Source of the DNA: Otis tarda
Lineage: Eukaryota; Chordata; Aves; Otidiformes; Otididae
Length of the DNA: 64,000 bases
Direction of reading: 5' to 3'
NCBI GenBank assembly: GCA_026413225.1
Contig: CM048553.1
Span: 46,974,001-47,038,000 of the forward strand
The position numbers and the translations under genes are program-made. Position 1 is the stretch's first letter; every line of letters starts with the position of its first letter. The notes under the pieces were generated by a model, which saw nothing but the letters and a program-made list of their open reading frames with translations, was not told the DNA's origin and made no database searches. Below, in pieces: positions 35,301-49,200 of this stretch.

Positions 35301-36537
35301 ATACTATCCACTTGGACCAAAGTCGTATCTTTGCAATTAAATCCAAATTATTATGAGTCATATGGTGAGTTTTCATTCAGTAATGGGAAACAACAAGGAT
35401 GTTGGAGCAATAGTCAGCAAAAGGATTCAGTGAACTGGAAAATGTAGTTTTGACTGTGAACTCCAAATAATTAAGAACCTATGGAGATGCGATGATGGGT
35501 TTTGCTGACATTTTATGGAGAGGCATTTAAAACTGTGATCTGTTTAACAGTAATTTTGCTGGAAGATACAGTAACTAAACAATTTTAAAAAATCCAAGGA
35601 GATAAAAGCGTGGTTTATTTTGCATTTGATTGCCCTGTAAGAAGGTGAAATGTAGACCTGTGACCTACTGGGCAAGAAGCCCACCTCTTTTTCCAGGAGA
35701 AAGTGATATGTTTTTCCTTCTGTGACTAACAGACCAAAGTTCCAGGAAGATAGATGTGCTTTTCTTTTTCATTTTATCAGGAAAAAAGAAAGGTACTGGG
35801 AAGTTTCTCCCTCAGTTATTTGTGTATATAGTGACTTTAGGGCTAAGAAAATAAAAGAACTGGAACAAGAAAATCCTTTGTGGCCAGAACCAATGCAGGG
35901 CAGGGTTAATTGCTGGTTTTGCCATTGTGATGTAGACTTGGAGACTTTAGTCCACGTCTCAGTGTGCTTACGAAACCTGTCAAATAGAAGTGATTTTCCA
36001 ATGGTAGACAGTTGTCTGTGTGGAGCTAGCAGAACCCTACTAATTCCCTGAAATTGCTCAAAGTACTGAAGAGGACAATAACCTTAATAGATGGTTAATA
36101 CATCATCTTTAGCTGTGTTAGTATAGCTTCCTTGTCCAAGTAAGCACTTCATTTCTGTCTTAATTTTATTTGTTCTGTTTTAGTCCATTTCTCTGAAATC
36201 TCACAATTTTCTTTATTTTCTGGGCTAGCCACCACCAGTAATTCTTAAACAGAATGTGAACCATATACACAGCATAGAAGAAATTGGCTTGAGTCTATGT
36301 TTCAACAGATGTTTTAATTTTATTTTCTGTATTTTATTTTGTTTTAATGTTATTATTAAACAATTAATGTTTAAATGCTTAAGATTTTCAAGGACTCAGT
36401 AAGAGAGATCAAGTACTTTTTAATCTATTGCCTTTGGCTTTACCTCTTGGAGTTGTTAATCTATATTTATTTATTTGCTTTTATTTTTAGCATGTGGTCA
36501 GAAAAATCTCTGCAGAAATCATTTTGAAAAGGTTAAT

Positions 36538-36553
36538 GTGTGTGCGTGTGTGT
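36538..36553. repeat. Short TG/CG dinucleotide run
   Basis: A TG repeat of about eight units with one CG interruption. It is a minor microsatellite. Confidence 0.7.
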
Positions 36554-39287
36554 AGTGGAGTGTATGAGGGACCATTATTAAACTATACATTACAATTTCA
36601 TTTCTCTTCTGTGATATTTTTCAAAGACTCTACAGACAAGAGTCTTTTCTGTTAGTATCCACCTGCTCTGGATGCTTTTATCCTTAACCTCCCATAAGCA
36701 GTAAATTTCAGAAAAATCTGAAAAATGTAATGTTTGATAAAAATATTAAGCATTTGTCCACAGTTAGCTCAGTGGCCAGAAGGCTGCAACTACCCAGCAC
36801 AAAGTAGCACTGTACAGGGATATCTGCATTAGATCAAATATAGAAATTATATCGTTGCATTCACCTAAAGGAAGAGCTGTGTTAATGATATTGCTGAGAC
36901 CAGTGAAACATAGCTATAGCATGAAGCCAATAAAAATGTCCATAGGAACTCCTGCAAATTAATCCAGTCAGGAACCTGCCATTAGCAATCAGAGGGCGTC
37001 TTAAACTGTAACCAGTAAGTTCCTGGAACTGATTGGTAATTAGCCAAATTGTCAGTCTGTTTCTTTGCAGGACGTAACAGTGTAAGGCAGACTGAAAGAC
37101 AATAGAGATCTATTCTTTCGCTGTGCATCAATGCTTGCCATTCAAATCATACTTCTTCAGTATTTCTTAGCACTATATTTTATAACATTGTTTATTTGCA
37201 TGTCACCATGCTTTTTTTTATTGTTTCCATTTGCGAAAGGCCCAGAAGAGCAGTAGAATTATGTAGATTTTTGTTTTGAAAAAGATTATAAATAGTATTT
37301 CAGAAAAGGAGAATAATTTAGTTGGAATATTTTCTGGTATAAATCAGGGATGGAAATACCTTATTCGAGCAGTCAGTTTGTCCCTTTCTAGACACAATGA
37401 TTCCTTATGATATAAGTACCAGTGTTGCAGCCATATGAATTATAACTTGGTTTTTATCCTTTCCCTGAAGAGACTGTTCCAGGCTCTGGGAGAGCACATG
37501 AACTGAAAGTATGTCCACTGCAAGGGGCAAACAAACCTGGACACATCATCTGTGGCAATGGAATGCCTGGCTTATGTTCAGCCACAGAGGCTTTAGGTCA
37601 ATTTCCACTCACCAATAAAGACATAAACTGATATTCAATCTAAATGCATGTTTTCTCAGTCCTATTATATCTATTCTTACAGCATTCAGTACTCAAGGTG
37701 CAACTATAATGTAAAAGTACATTTTACTTTCAACTTCTCACAGTTGAGGACTGTCCCCATACATCGTCCTTCTTCATCTGTCAGCCAGACTAGGGTATTG
37801 CTTTGTGTCTGTGGGCTTTTCACAGCAGGATAGTCATTTATTTAAAGTTGTATCAAACTAAGATTTGTGAAAGTGTGATTTTGACCTGGATCTAAACCCG
37901 TTTAAGTTCACTGAACTGAATGGAGTTGATAATTATTTATGTCAATGAAGAGGAAAAACAAGATAAGAAAGGGAAGAGAGGGAATGAAAAGGTAACAAAG
38001 AATAAAAAGAGAAAGGGAGGACATTTAACTGGAAGGCTTTTAAATCAGATTTCAAAGTGGTTAATATCTGAGGCTAGGTAGAGAGCATGCACAGAGAAAT
38101 TAGGATGAGGAGGTCATTAAACGCAGGAAACTTCTAGGACTTTGTAAATGCAAAATTTGAGCCTAGGATGGAACCCAGCTGCTCAGCGCTTGATAGTTCA
38201 GAATATTCCTCAGCAGTTGGTAACAGGACTGTAGAAAACACAGTCACAAATAAATGGAAATAAAAGCCAAAGCTTAAAAAGAAGCTTTTTGTTGCAAAAA
38301 CCTTTAATTCTGAAAGCGGTCAGAGACTGAGATGAGCTGGAGAAATGACAGAAAGCTCAAAACAATGTAAATTATGCTCTTCTTAATTAAGAGTTAGAAC
38401 TCTGCAGCTCCTTCTTCAAGGCAGATATAGAATGGTTCTAAATAGGTAGATTTTGTTCCACATTAAGTCACCAAGCACCTTTCTGGCTACTATCCCCATT
38501 GGCATATCAGTCCAGTGCTTAACAGGATAGAATATTTAATTCTTACAATAGTGTGTTATTGCACAATTACATTAATTGGGAACACCCATACTCCACTTTA
38601 AAAATCTCTGGTTTCCTAAGTACTTCTGAAATGAGAACAATCTATTTATAAAATGCAGGCTTCAGTAAGAGAAATGACTCTTTGTACGGATGTTTCCTAG
38701 ACATCAGCATCTTCCCTGTGGCAGCTTAATTACAGAACAACGTACTTACTTAGTTATAACTAATTTCTTATTTAAGAATGAAGACACAAAATCAAACTCA
38801 TACCAAAATACAGACAACCTGCAGCTGGCTTATTTTGTTCTCAGGGGGTAAAATTCACAGACTAACTAATAAACTTTAATAGAATTTCCCATTCTGTTGT
38901 GAGAAAGAAGTACTGTGAATAACTGATTGGAATGTAGTGCATGTACTGGTGAGTTATTTGTCTCTATAGCACATATCACATTTAAATATATGGTCTTTCA
39001 GCAAAGACATGCTCCCACTATGAGCTACGTTATAATCCCTTACGTGATATGTGGACAGAAAGGTCAAACGTTAAGTTAGGATTTCCTTGTAGAAGAGTAG
39101 ATCCCGGAAATACGCTAGATGTCCTCATCCCATAAAATCAAAGCAGATTAATACGGTCATGTCTTCCTGGAGATCTAGTCTTCAGTCTGAGCTACGAATT
39201 CAGTTCCAGTTAGAAAATTCATAGTGACTTTCGAAAATTGTTTGCGTGCCCTACTGGGAGAGGCAAGAGCAGAATTAGGAGTTCAAG

Positions 39288-39425
39288 ATGGAAAAAGTCT
39301 CTGACCCAAAAGAGCCTGGGAAAGTTACCACAGAAGCAACTAAGGATCTGGAAAAGAGTTGCACTCAGGGCTCCTCATTTTCACAGTGTGTTCATCTCAT
39401 AATTAGTAACCCTGCTCTTCTATAG
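39288..39425 (+). other. Small ORF, 45 codons, good start context (unassigned)
   Basis: An ATG in a favourable context (aagATGG), with an in-frame stop (tag) four codons upstream, opens a 45-codon frame. It begins MEKVSDPKEPGKVTTEATKD, is charged and polar in the first half, and ends ISNPALL before a stop. The composition is more protein-like than the AT-rich chance frames around it. No family is recognised and no promoter or splice site was tied to it. A non-coding RNA, an exon fragment or chance are all possible. Confidence 0.1.
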
Positions 39426-40132
39426 GGTTAACCAGTGTCAGATGCAATTTCCCATTGACATCTCTGAGTCTTCTCAGACACTTCAATTAATAGGCTTTGT
39501 TCTATTGATCATAATGGGCTTAAAGCCAGGTCCTTTGTTTTTTCAAATTTATATTTTCAAGCAGGAGCCAGAAAGGCAGATCTGTCATCACTAATTCACA
39601 GAATACAAAAGTCTATGGACAATTTTTTCCTTACCCTTTGGGTCTCTTGTAATTACCGGCAATGCAGATCTCAGAGCACAATAACTGATGCTTTAAGTCT
39701 CAGTTGCAAAGTAGACACTGAAGAGAAACGACAGCTAAATGAAATTGGGCCCAAAATTTGAATAGAAAATAAATTTAGATCAAAGGTTTCAGATGGATTA
39801 TTTGTGATTTGATATATGGGTTTTCTTCTGTTTAATTATGTAATTTTGAAATCCAGATATGTCCAAATGAACCCCAAACACATACCTTTTCAGTTGCTGA
39901 GACTTAGGAATTCTGTATCTGTATCTGAACTCTGCAGCAGAGTCCATTTCTAGAGCTGAGGCTGGTCACCTCTCTGCTGGCTTTCTCAGACTGTACCCTG
40001 AGTGCTTAAAAACATATCTTCCAGGAATTAATTGTTTATATCCTGGGGTTTTTTTTGTGTACCGCTGTATCTAGTGGCATCAGATCTAGTGGTATGCTGT
40101 TTTCTGTCAGAATTTGGCTGGCCTTAAAATAG

Positions 40133-40200
40133 TAGAATCATAAAATATTTTATGTTAGAAGGGCTCTGGGAGGGCATCTGGTCTAACACCTCCCACACCA
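40133..40200 (-). mobile_element. Very diverged CR1 3' end
   Basis: 'tagaatcataaaatatttta' followed by 'ttagaagggctctgggaggg' and 'catctggtctaacacctccc' aligns in order with the CR1 tail but with many differences. It is an old, decayed copy of about 68 bp. Confidence 0.7.
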
Positions 40201-43200
40201 ACAGCTTTTTTAAAGTGAGAGTAACTTGCTAGTCGAAAACATCTTGTGGGGAAAACAGTTTATATACACAGTTTTGGAAAAAACCATTTTGAGTACAGCC
40301 CTCAATAAAGGAAGGTGCTCAGCATCTTATAACATTAGATCTAGAAGTGTTACAGAAAGTTAAATTTTTTTCAAGTAAGCACAGTATCGCAAGAAAAGCA
40401 ACTTCCTACTCACATTCAGCATTTCATTATTTTCCAACAATAGATGATGGTGGATTTCTAGGAAGCATTATAAATATAAACTAGTAAGTCTGGCAAATAG
40501 ACTCATCTTGGGAGTATACATGAAAGAGATCTCTAATATTTTAATCACATGTGATATATTTAAAAAATTATATATATGGAAGTTTCTGAGCTACAGAGTA
40601 ATTAAATAAAATACAAAAGCAAACAGGAACTATTATCCAGCATAAAAAAAAAATTAGCTGCTTTATTTTCTTCCTTTGATATGTTTATTAAAATAATGCA
40701 AGATGCAGAAATTGTTGTTGTAACACTGTAATTCTCAGCAAGATATCTATATTTTGTTCAATAAGTCTTTATGCTGTTCATTTTTTAAATGTTTTTTTTA
40801 CAAATACAAATAAACCTTGATCTTCTGTTCCCATTTCTAGACTTTAAGAAACCTCAATAATTGTTCAAAACAACAAGTTGATAAAAATGGAATGAAAGAC
40901 CATTCACACTATTATCACACAAACAGAATGGGCATTCATAAACTCTGCATTTTCCTCAGAACAGGAAGAGAATGAGTTGAACAAGAACAAGTACAGACTT
41001 GTTTATAGGAAAAACCTGTACAAGGTCTATTTCTCCCCTCAGATTATTTCTTAAAAGAGGCAGCCAAATATAAAGCTATTTCCTCCCCTTGCCCCAGCAT
41101 GAATCTTGGGATAGCTTAAATACATATGTTAGAGTTAAAATCTTGGCTCTAGAACTAGTTTGTCCTTCTGGAAGGCAGTGATTGTGATTCCATCTCACAG
41201 ATGCTCAGAGAGGATGCTCAGACACTAGGGGTTATTATCAGCATAAAGGCTTTGCTAAATGCACATTGCACTTGCAGCCTCCATACCATTCTACTTGCCA
41301 GGACCTACTCAATTTTTGAGTGGACATTTGTCATGCAGCAGTTGTGTGTTTGTATTGTGGCAGTGATGGTCTTGTGAACACAATGAAATTAGTTATAAAT
41401 TAGCTACTTTGGCTATTGCTGCCAGGCTCAACACAGAATGGCAGTGGTGTTCGTTTTGTTTACTGGGTGCTTTATGTGGCACAAACTGCACTCCATGTTA
41501 TTACAACTACACATTCTGAAATTTCCTACTTACCTTAAAATTAGATAACTGATTAGTTTAAACCATCATTTAGTACCTAAGGTGTCATCACTGTCATTAC
41601 AACGCAGAGGTATCCTTGTGCTTTGCACAGAGCCCGATTTGATAGGTTCATGAGATGGTGCGGAGACCTTGACATGACCTAGAGTTGCACCATAGGTTTT
41701 CACAGGAGTTATTTGCCCGAACGCTTGGGTACTCAGGTTGTACTGTAGAGCTAACTGGCTTTGGAGCAGGCATGCTCTTGTGGAGTGGAAGACGTGCCTT
41801 TGATTTCAAGGGTGCTTACATCTTTTGATAAATGATGCTGTGGATCTATAACCCTTTCTAGGAGCCATATCTGGGAACGTTTTCTTATCCGAATAGATCT
41901 TATCCAGCAGAGTGTTATTGTGAAAATAAGTCTTCTGTAAAAAGACAGAAATCTCATCTTTGAGTACTGTTTTGCAAATCTGAAGATCACATGGGGATAT
42001 TACATCCTATTCTAGGCAGGTTATGAGGTTTTCACCGTTGCATGTGATCCTCGCTGTCTGAATTACACAGTTAGATAAGAAAGAAATTATGCCTTCCTTT
42101 TTTCCTCAGTAAAAACTATTGTAAAATGGGGTTTAGATGTATGAAACATGTTCTCACATGAATATTTTAAGCCTTAAGAAAATAACTGCAAAATATTAGT
42201 TAAGCAGCAGGGATTCAAAACGTGTTTGACTGTAATTTGTAATGATTAAGTCGGAGAAAAATTGGCAGAGATTTTGGGAAATTGCAGAGCTGCCTTTACA
42301 TTGATAAGTTTTCCATCTGAATCTGCAAAATATAATTTCTTTTAAAATCTTTACATGAAGAGGGGAAAGTCATTTCTGATATAATTTTGAGGGAATGATA
42401 TCAGAAAGCCATTAACTAGCTTTTTAAACCTACAGTTCAGACTACAGCTCTATACATCTCAAAATTTAATATAGTTTTAATTAGGGTTTTAATTTCAGAA
42501 CATACATAATTTCTTTTTGCAAATTAACCATTATTAGTGAATCATTCTCTACATGGTATGCATTACAAAACCTGATTTTTGAGAATGGGTGATTTTGACT
42601 TTCTGGCTGCAAGCTTTTCACCCTCTGCTGTATTTACTTATTCCTGTGGGATGCTGAGAACTCTCGGCTCCCCCTGTCTTTCACACAACCGAGCTCTGAG
42701 CATACTTAGGTTCTTTGATTAAAAGTTTGTTCCTTCGTTTGCTTTGTGCTCCCAAAGGCTCTGCTTCCAGGCAGCTCACATTCATTAAAGACTCCATGGA
42801 AAACACATGGGACAAACTTAATTCAGCAGTGCCAGTCCAGAATAGCAATGCATGTTCGGTGAGAACGAGGTGCAAGACAGTTGGCTTCTTGGGAATTGTA
42901 AACCATCACCACGGTCTTCAGAGGCAGGTGCATTTGCTGGAGACAGCGCTGTGTGTCAGGGGATATTGGATCTCTCTTCTGTAGAAACGCAGTGATTTTA
43001 AAGGTTACAGTATAAAGTGAAATCATAGCATCTCCTTACCCATTACAAATTATCACACTACTCTTCAACTATATACAGCATACAGCACAGTCTTCATTCC
43101 ATTGCTTATTTCAGATAGTTTGGGTTTTTCCTATTGTATGTAACAGAAATGGGCTTTGGTTCTGTTTCTGCTTTTACTGAGGTACATGAAGTTTTGCCAT

Positions 43201-46200
43201 CCATTTAAGCAAAGGGTAAATTGGATTTTAAAAAAATAATGTGTATTATTTGGTGTATTTAGTAGTATGTGTACTATCTAGTGTAATAAATACTTCATTA
43301 ATAGCTAGCAAGTACTTTTACATGTAAATTAGGAATGAAGTATAATGCAATTATTCATCTCTGATCTAAAATATTTACATTTCTTAATTGAAATACAACT
43401 AGAAGTGTGATTTGCAAAAAGCTATCATAAATGCTACTTAATTTTTTAAAAATAAATAAGTACCAAGTAGACATGCAGATTTCCTAATAAGGTGATTTGA
43501 TTAAGAATATTTGATCTTGGTGAAACAAATTCTGCATCTATTGCCCAAGTGACTTTAAGGAACCACAGAAATAGGATATTTAATTTTAGATGTAAATTTT
43601 ATTAAAGTTCTGTATTTTCCCTTAAGGGCTGGAATTTCTTCTCTGTGGCAATCAGTTACAGAATATTATATATTTTATAAAATACTTGTTCTAAGCAGTT
43701 ACACTAGAAAGTGCAAAGCTATTTTTAATCAATATGCAGATACCTAAGAATTATACACAGTATACATTAAAAGGGAAATTAGACATCTATATGTATATGT
43801 AGAAGCTTTTGATGCAGTTTTCCCATGTTTGCAGAGAAAGAGATTTTTGCAGCTTGTGACAGAGCCTATTAACCTATAATCCAGCCTTCCATTTTCATCC
43901 TGGACCCTCAGCAGCATAAGATATGGCTCAAAATGAAAGCTGCAGGAGTCCAGACTCATGAAGCAACAGTCAACTAATAGAACAACTCTAAGTCAGACAA
44001 AAGCTTGAAGCATCCTAAAGGCAAAAAAAAGAAAAAAAAAAGTAAAAAGGGAAGGGAGACAACCAGTAGGGCTGCTGACAGCCACTGGTGCTGCCACTGG
44101 TGCCAGTCGGATCACTGAGGGACCTCTAGTGAATATTTTTTAAGCTTTGTTTTGTTTCGTAGGTATTTTTTTCACCTGTTCTCTGAAGAAAGATAGGTTG
44201 AGAGACTGCTTTTCCTTCTTCCCACAGAAAGGAGAGATGATGGAAAAGGTTGTTTCAAGCCATTTTTGAAAGAGAAGGAATTGGAGTTTGGTGTTTGTGG
44301 TTTTAGGACCAGAAGGAGTGAAGTATGAAGCTGAGACCCTTCTGGAGTCAAAAAGATCTTGGTTAATTTTTCATCTTATGACATGTATTGGTTTTCTAAC
44401 ATAAAAAAAAATATATATCCATTAAATAGCACTGCCCCAAATACCTAAGCTGATCTCTGGAATTTTCAGCAGCTACACTAAAAAAAAAACCCCAAAATTT
44501 GGGCTGAAAAGCACAAGTATCACATTGTTTCTACTTTCAATATCTATGGAAGCCATTTCTCCTACAAATATTATTGAATCAGCCACTAATGTTTGATGGG
44601 TTAGGCATATGCTAATACTTTGTTCTGCTGCTCCACTTGTAAAACTAGGAGATTTTTGTAAGTCTATTTCATTTTATCTGGATTTCAGAGATGTTTAAAA
44701 TGATTATTTTTTTTTTAATCAGAAGTTTTATCACCACCGTGGTGAGTTTAAGAACAGAAATAGCAAAAATTTGATCAGATGGCCATGGTTTAGAATGATC
44801 CAAAACCAATCCGTTGTTTGGGCAGTGCTGGGAGACTTTGATTACGAGTAATACTGGCACTTCTCATGCCCCATTCTACTACCAAAACCCCAGGAACAGG
44901 TCACAGAAACTTTTTATATATTGTCAGCTAAACTGAAACTAGTACTGGCTTTAAATTGCAGGGATGATTGATACGGCCAGTTAAATCATAGCATGCTATA
45001 TGCAGCTGACATTTTTGAAATATTTCTCTGCAGCCTCACATTTGTCCTGTTCTCAAGAACAAACTTAACACTCCCAGGCTCTTGGACATGATATAGATAA
45101 AAGGAGAAAGTGAGCATGTAGGGAGAATTGCAAATGATGTCAATACATTTGCAAACAATCCTATGTGGAAAAATTATACAGAATATGAGACAGGTGAAGA
45201 CAATAATATTGTTAGAATTTAACTGTCATTCATTTCTGAGTGGTGAATGACAACTTTTTAATAAATGACCAGTGAACCTTCTTCTCAGATGCAAAAGCAA
45301 GAGTGTGATTTTCCATGAATGAAACCTCAGAACCTTCAGACTTTCAAATTTCTTCTCTCAACATGTATACAATTTAGAAATATATTTTCATCAAAAGTAC
45401 ACTTAGTGGCAATAAAGGCAGAATAAGAGTTACGTTCCATATAGCTTGAACATTTAATCGCTTTCTCAGAGCTATTATTTAATATGGAAACAAGTATGTG
45501 AGGAGTCCTAAGAGCCCTTTTTAGCAATTCATTGGTTTCTACAGTTTATTTAATTTCTTTCAGAAATTACACGTTGTTTTGCTATTCAGTTATGTTTGGT
45601 GATGAGAATTTACTGTGTTCTTAGGGTATAGCTTGCCAAAGTGAATACAGGTGAAAGGTCTTGCTTCTGTGACAATAAGCTCTTTTTTTTTTTTAAAGTT
45701 GCGACTGTGTTGAGCCACAACATCATGATGTATTAGAGGCTAGTAGACTGATGAAGATCTTATGATGCAGACTAAAGCTTGTATAAGCAATGCCAAGAAA
45801 TGTTTCTTAGCTGTGGCGGAAGTGCATTGTTGGAAACTTCAATGATCATGACAAAGATTCATCTTGCTGAAAGTTTCAAAGTGCAATTGGGCTGTAATCA
45901 TCATCTGCATTTGCTGTTTTCTCTACTTTCGACATCTTCCTCTGGTAGAGAAGCACTGTCTTCTCTGAAAGCGTAGACTTCAGTTTCCCATGGCTGGTCA
46001 TTTGATGAAATGGTTTTATTATGTGAGCTTCTGAGTGAGAAAACAAAAACAGCAATAAAAAGCAAGCATATTGGCAGTTGCTATGGCAATTCCATCCTTT
46101 GTTAGTATTTGATATAAGTCTTAAGAGCTAGGGGAAATGCTCAGAAATGGTAATTAGTTTTTTCAAGGGAATGTAATTTTCCATTGTGAACAGAGATTAT

Positions 46201-49200
46201 AAAGCCAGCAATTTAACTGATACAACTGGATTAAGGAATCTGAATTTTATATTATCTATTTCTTAAGGAGGGGGGACATTTTCTGTAAAATAATTGTATT
46301 GTTATCTGCAATTCTAATTATGTAGTGTCAAATTTTATTTCAGATTATTGACTTTTTTCAAGTGTGTATTGGTGACAATAGTTAATAATATTGTCTGAAC
46401 AAACACAAACCCAGTAAGTGTGTTATTTGCTGTAGGAGTTCATTAATTTCAATCTAAAACATGGTGCTAAAATAACTTAGATTTTCCCAGAACCTGAGAG
46501 GACATCATTATCTGAGTTTTGGAACACAGCTTTGAGGGATCATCTCTGGAGAAGTTCCTGAAAACAAGAAAGTTGAAACTATGAGGTATTTATCCATACC
46601 ATATGTTTAGTAGATAGCAAAGGACTTCCAGATTAGAAGTTTTATTTCAATACATTTTTTTCTGGAGAAAAAAAAATTCTGATGACAATGTATGTGCTAC
46701 TGCTGCTAAGTTTATGAAACACCTCTGGGTGTTGGGTAGAGTAATGGAGTATGCAATAATACTCGTCCCCATTTATTATTCCAATTACCCTGGCTACAGC
46801 ATAGACATCTAAAGGCTCTTATTTATATATTGCTTTCTTACTCTAAGACTCTCCTTATATTAGGCATTATTAAGCATTTTCCATTGATGGATTTATGGCA
46901 TTTCTAAGGATGGATATTGAGTAGATTTAGTGGTTATTTTGGAAGTATAATACCCAAAATTCTCTGTAGAAATTGCAGCACAACCACAGCGCACTAGTTC
47001 TATGTCACTTCATATTTGTTTACAATGGAGTTGAATTTGTAGGAGACAATATTTGTTCCCATGAAGAACAATAGATTTCTTTTTCTTTTGAAACCAACAC
47101 ACTTATAAGAAATTTTAAATTTTTACCGTTTGGAATAGCTGCATCCAATACCCTGTATTTTCTAAACCAGATGTAACATTGAGAAACATCCTTGCAATGA
47201 AATTGTCTCACTGCTGTGTCTATAAAGACACAGGAGACATTCTGCGCAAGTGTGCTAAGAGAAGAGTGGAGAAGACAGTCATTTAAAAATACCCACATAA
47301 AAAAAGCATTGAGTCTAGCTAACAGCTGAGTCACAGGACAGGCTGAAATGAATCTACAAATTCAGTCAAATAATTGTCTAACTTTATTTTTTCTTCAGGT
47401 TCTCTGCAAGAAGGTTTTATATGAAAGTAGATTGAAGAGATAAGCTAATAGTAATTTTTAGAAACCCATTTTAAATAAACTGTCATTGCACTTTAAATGT
47501 TATTTTAAAAAATATATGATGGCAAAACCCAGTCAAATTTTGATTTATGTCTTTGTTTCATGCCAGAGTAGTATTGTACAAGGAACTTCAAAGGAAAGGG
47601 ATACTCTAAGTCACTGTCTTCCTATTTTGATCCAAGAGATTATGATTTACAAAAAAAAAAAAAAAACCAACAAAAAAACCAAACCCAACACAAAAAGGAA
47701 GAAATTAATTAATTGCAAGGAGGAACACTTCAAAAGCTGAACATGCTTGCTTTCTCTCTTGGTAATACTACTGGCTTCTGATTCACACAAATGAGAGAAA
47801 AAGCAATATTCTAATGTGTTTCAGTTAAGAGGTACATAGCAGTATGGAGACCTGTGTGGAGAGAAGGCTCTTCATGCATTCTCCCTGTGAAGAAGTCTGC
47901 CTCCTTTTTCTCACCAAACGTGTAAGGAACCTGAACCCTTTAGGTAAATGGTTAAAAAGACAGTGTAAAGAAAGTGCTGCCCAGAGTAATATTTCTGAAA
48001 TTAGGAGATATCCTAAAACCCCCATATACTTGCAGCATAATTGGAAGTTTTCAGTAAGGACTAGACAGCATTCCTGGAACAACTAATAACCATTTTGTAT
48101 TTGTTATGGGATATTAATTAACCACAAAGATGACCCAAAGTTGTGCGTAACCTGCTTACACAAGTTTTCATACCCTGGTCTGTTTGTAGAGAATGCCTAA
48201 GCATGACTGAGGGCTGCACTTGCCTAGTAAGTGACCCCAAATGTAAAAGAGCAAATGTGTTCCCTCCTAGGGACCGTGGGCTGGCAAAAACTGAAGTGTT
48301 ATACAGCACTTTGCAGCTCTGAGAATCCATTAGGAGATCTCACAAAGAATACTTCTCCAAGAGAGATCATCTGGCCAGAAGCCTACAGCAGAGCTCTTAT
48401 TGCTCCCAGGGAATTACTTTGCATACTTATGTGTCTAGACTTTTTGAGTAATTTGTGTTGTAGAGGAGACACCTCCAAAATGAGTCTGGAGAAGTATTTT
48501 CTCCAGAGTCTGGGGAAGAAAGCATCTGTTCAATTGTGATCATCAGCATTTTATTAAGTTTTCCTGGTGTTACTAGCCAGGCAGTAAATTTATATCGGTT
48601 ATATGCCATACTCCATTGAAACAGCTTTGTACAGTGAAGCACACAAGTGCCGGTGTCAAGGAGAGCACTTTGCCCTCTTCCTCTCTACATTCCATGTTCC
48701 TCACCAACTGGAATATATATACAAGAATACAGAATTCCTTTTCTGTCGTGATCACAGACTTGAATGTGCTGAACACAGAAGTTTGAAAGGGTCTGCAATA
48801 TTCACACCAGACACAGAAGGGCTTCTTTAAGCCAATACAATTGTACCAGCGTTCTTTGCCATCTGTCCAACTTGAAGGTGCAGAGGTGAAAGAGGCCAGG
48901 CCAATAAGATAGCACCGATAATACAAGGAGAGTATACAAGTAACTGTAATATTGGAGATATTTCATCTCTGCAGTCTGTTTGGCTCTATATGGAGATGAC
49001 ACTGAGTGCTAATCCAGACTGGGTCCTGATATTGAAGACTAACCTAAACCTAGTAAGAGATTGTGCTCTGCAGAGGCACTCAAGTTATGGTTTTAAGACT
49101 CTTGGCAAGAAAGTATTGAGTCTTCTCAGTCAAATGCAATAAGCTGCAGAGGTGTGTAACAGTTATTCCTATCTGGAACATTACACACACACTGTCATCT

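Larger units (their letters stand above)
32149..40132. other. Unique AT-rich DNA, no recognised gene
   Basis: It contains a small imperfect duplication (gggctgagggatggac at about 32261 and a near copy at about 32299), a CR1 stub (33295-33326), a G-quadruplex motif on the minus strand (35282-35300), a TG run (36538-36553) and a 45-codon ORF (39288-39425), the last four listed separately. The 110-codon plus-strand frame at 35722-36051 has scattered cysteines but no motif, start context or splice support. The stretch at about 36930-37050 has the mixed composition often seen in conserved non-coding elements, which is only an impression. Confidence 0.5.

Noticed and set aside
35722-36051. 109-codon plus-strand ORF with several cysteines
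   Set aside because: No recognisable zinc-finger or other motif spacing, no homologue recognised, and chance frames of this length are expected in 64 kb.
36770-36800. tRNA A-box-like string (ttagctcagtgg) suggesting a SINE or tRNA
   Set aside because: There is no matching B box at the right distance, no cloverleaf and no repeat-like tail, so a tRNA gene or tRNA-derived SINE is not supported.
41531-41580. Strong minus-strand donor (TTTTAAG followed by gtaagtagg)
   Set aside because: All three frames upstream of it stop within a few codons and no good acceptor precedes it. An isolated consensus donor is expected by chance.
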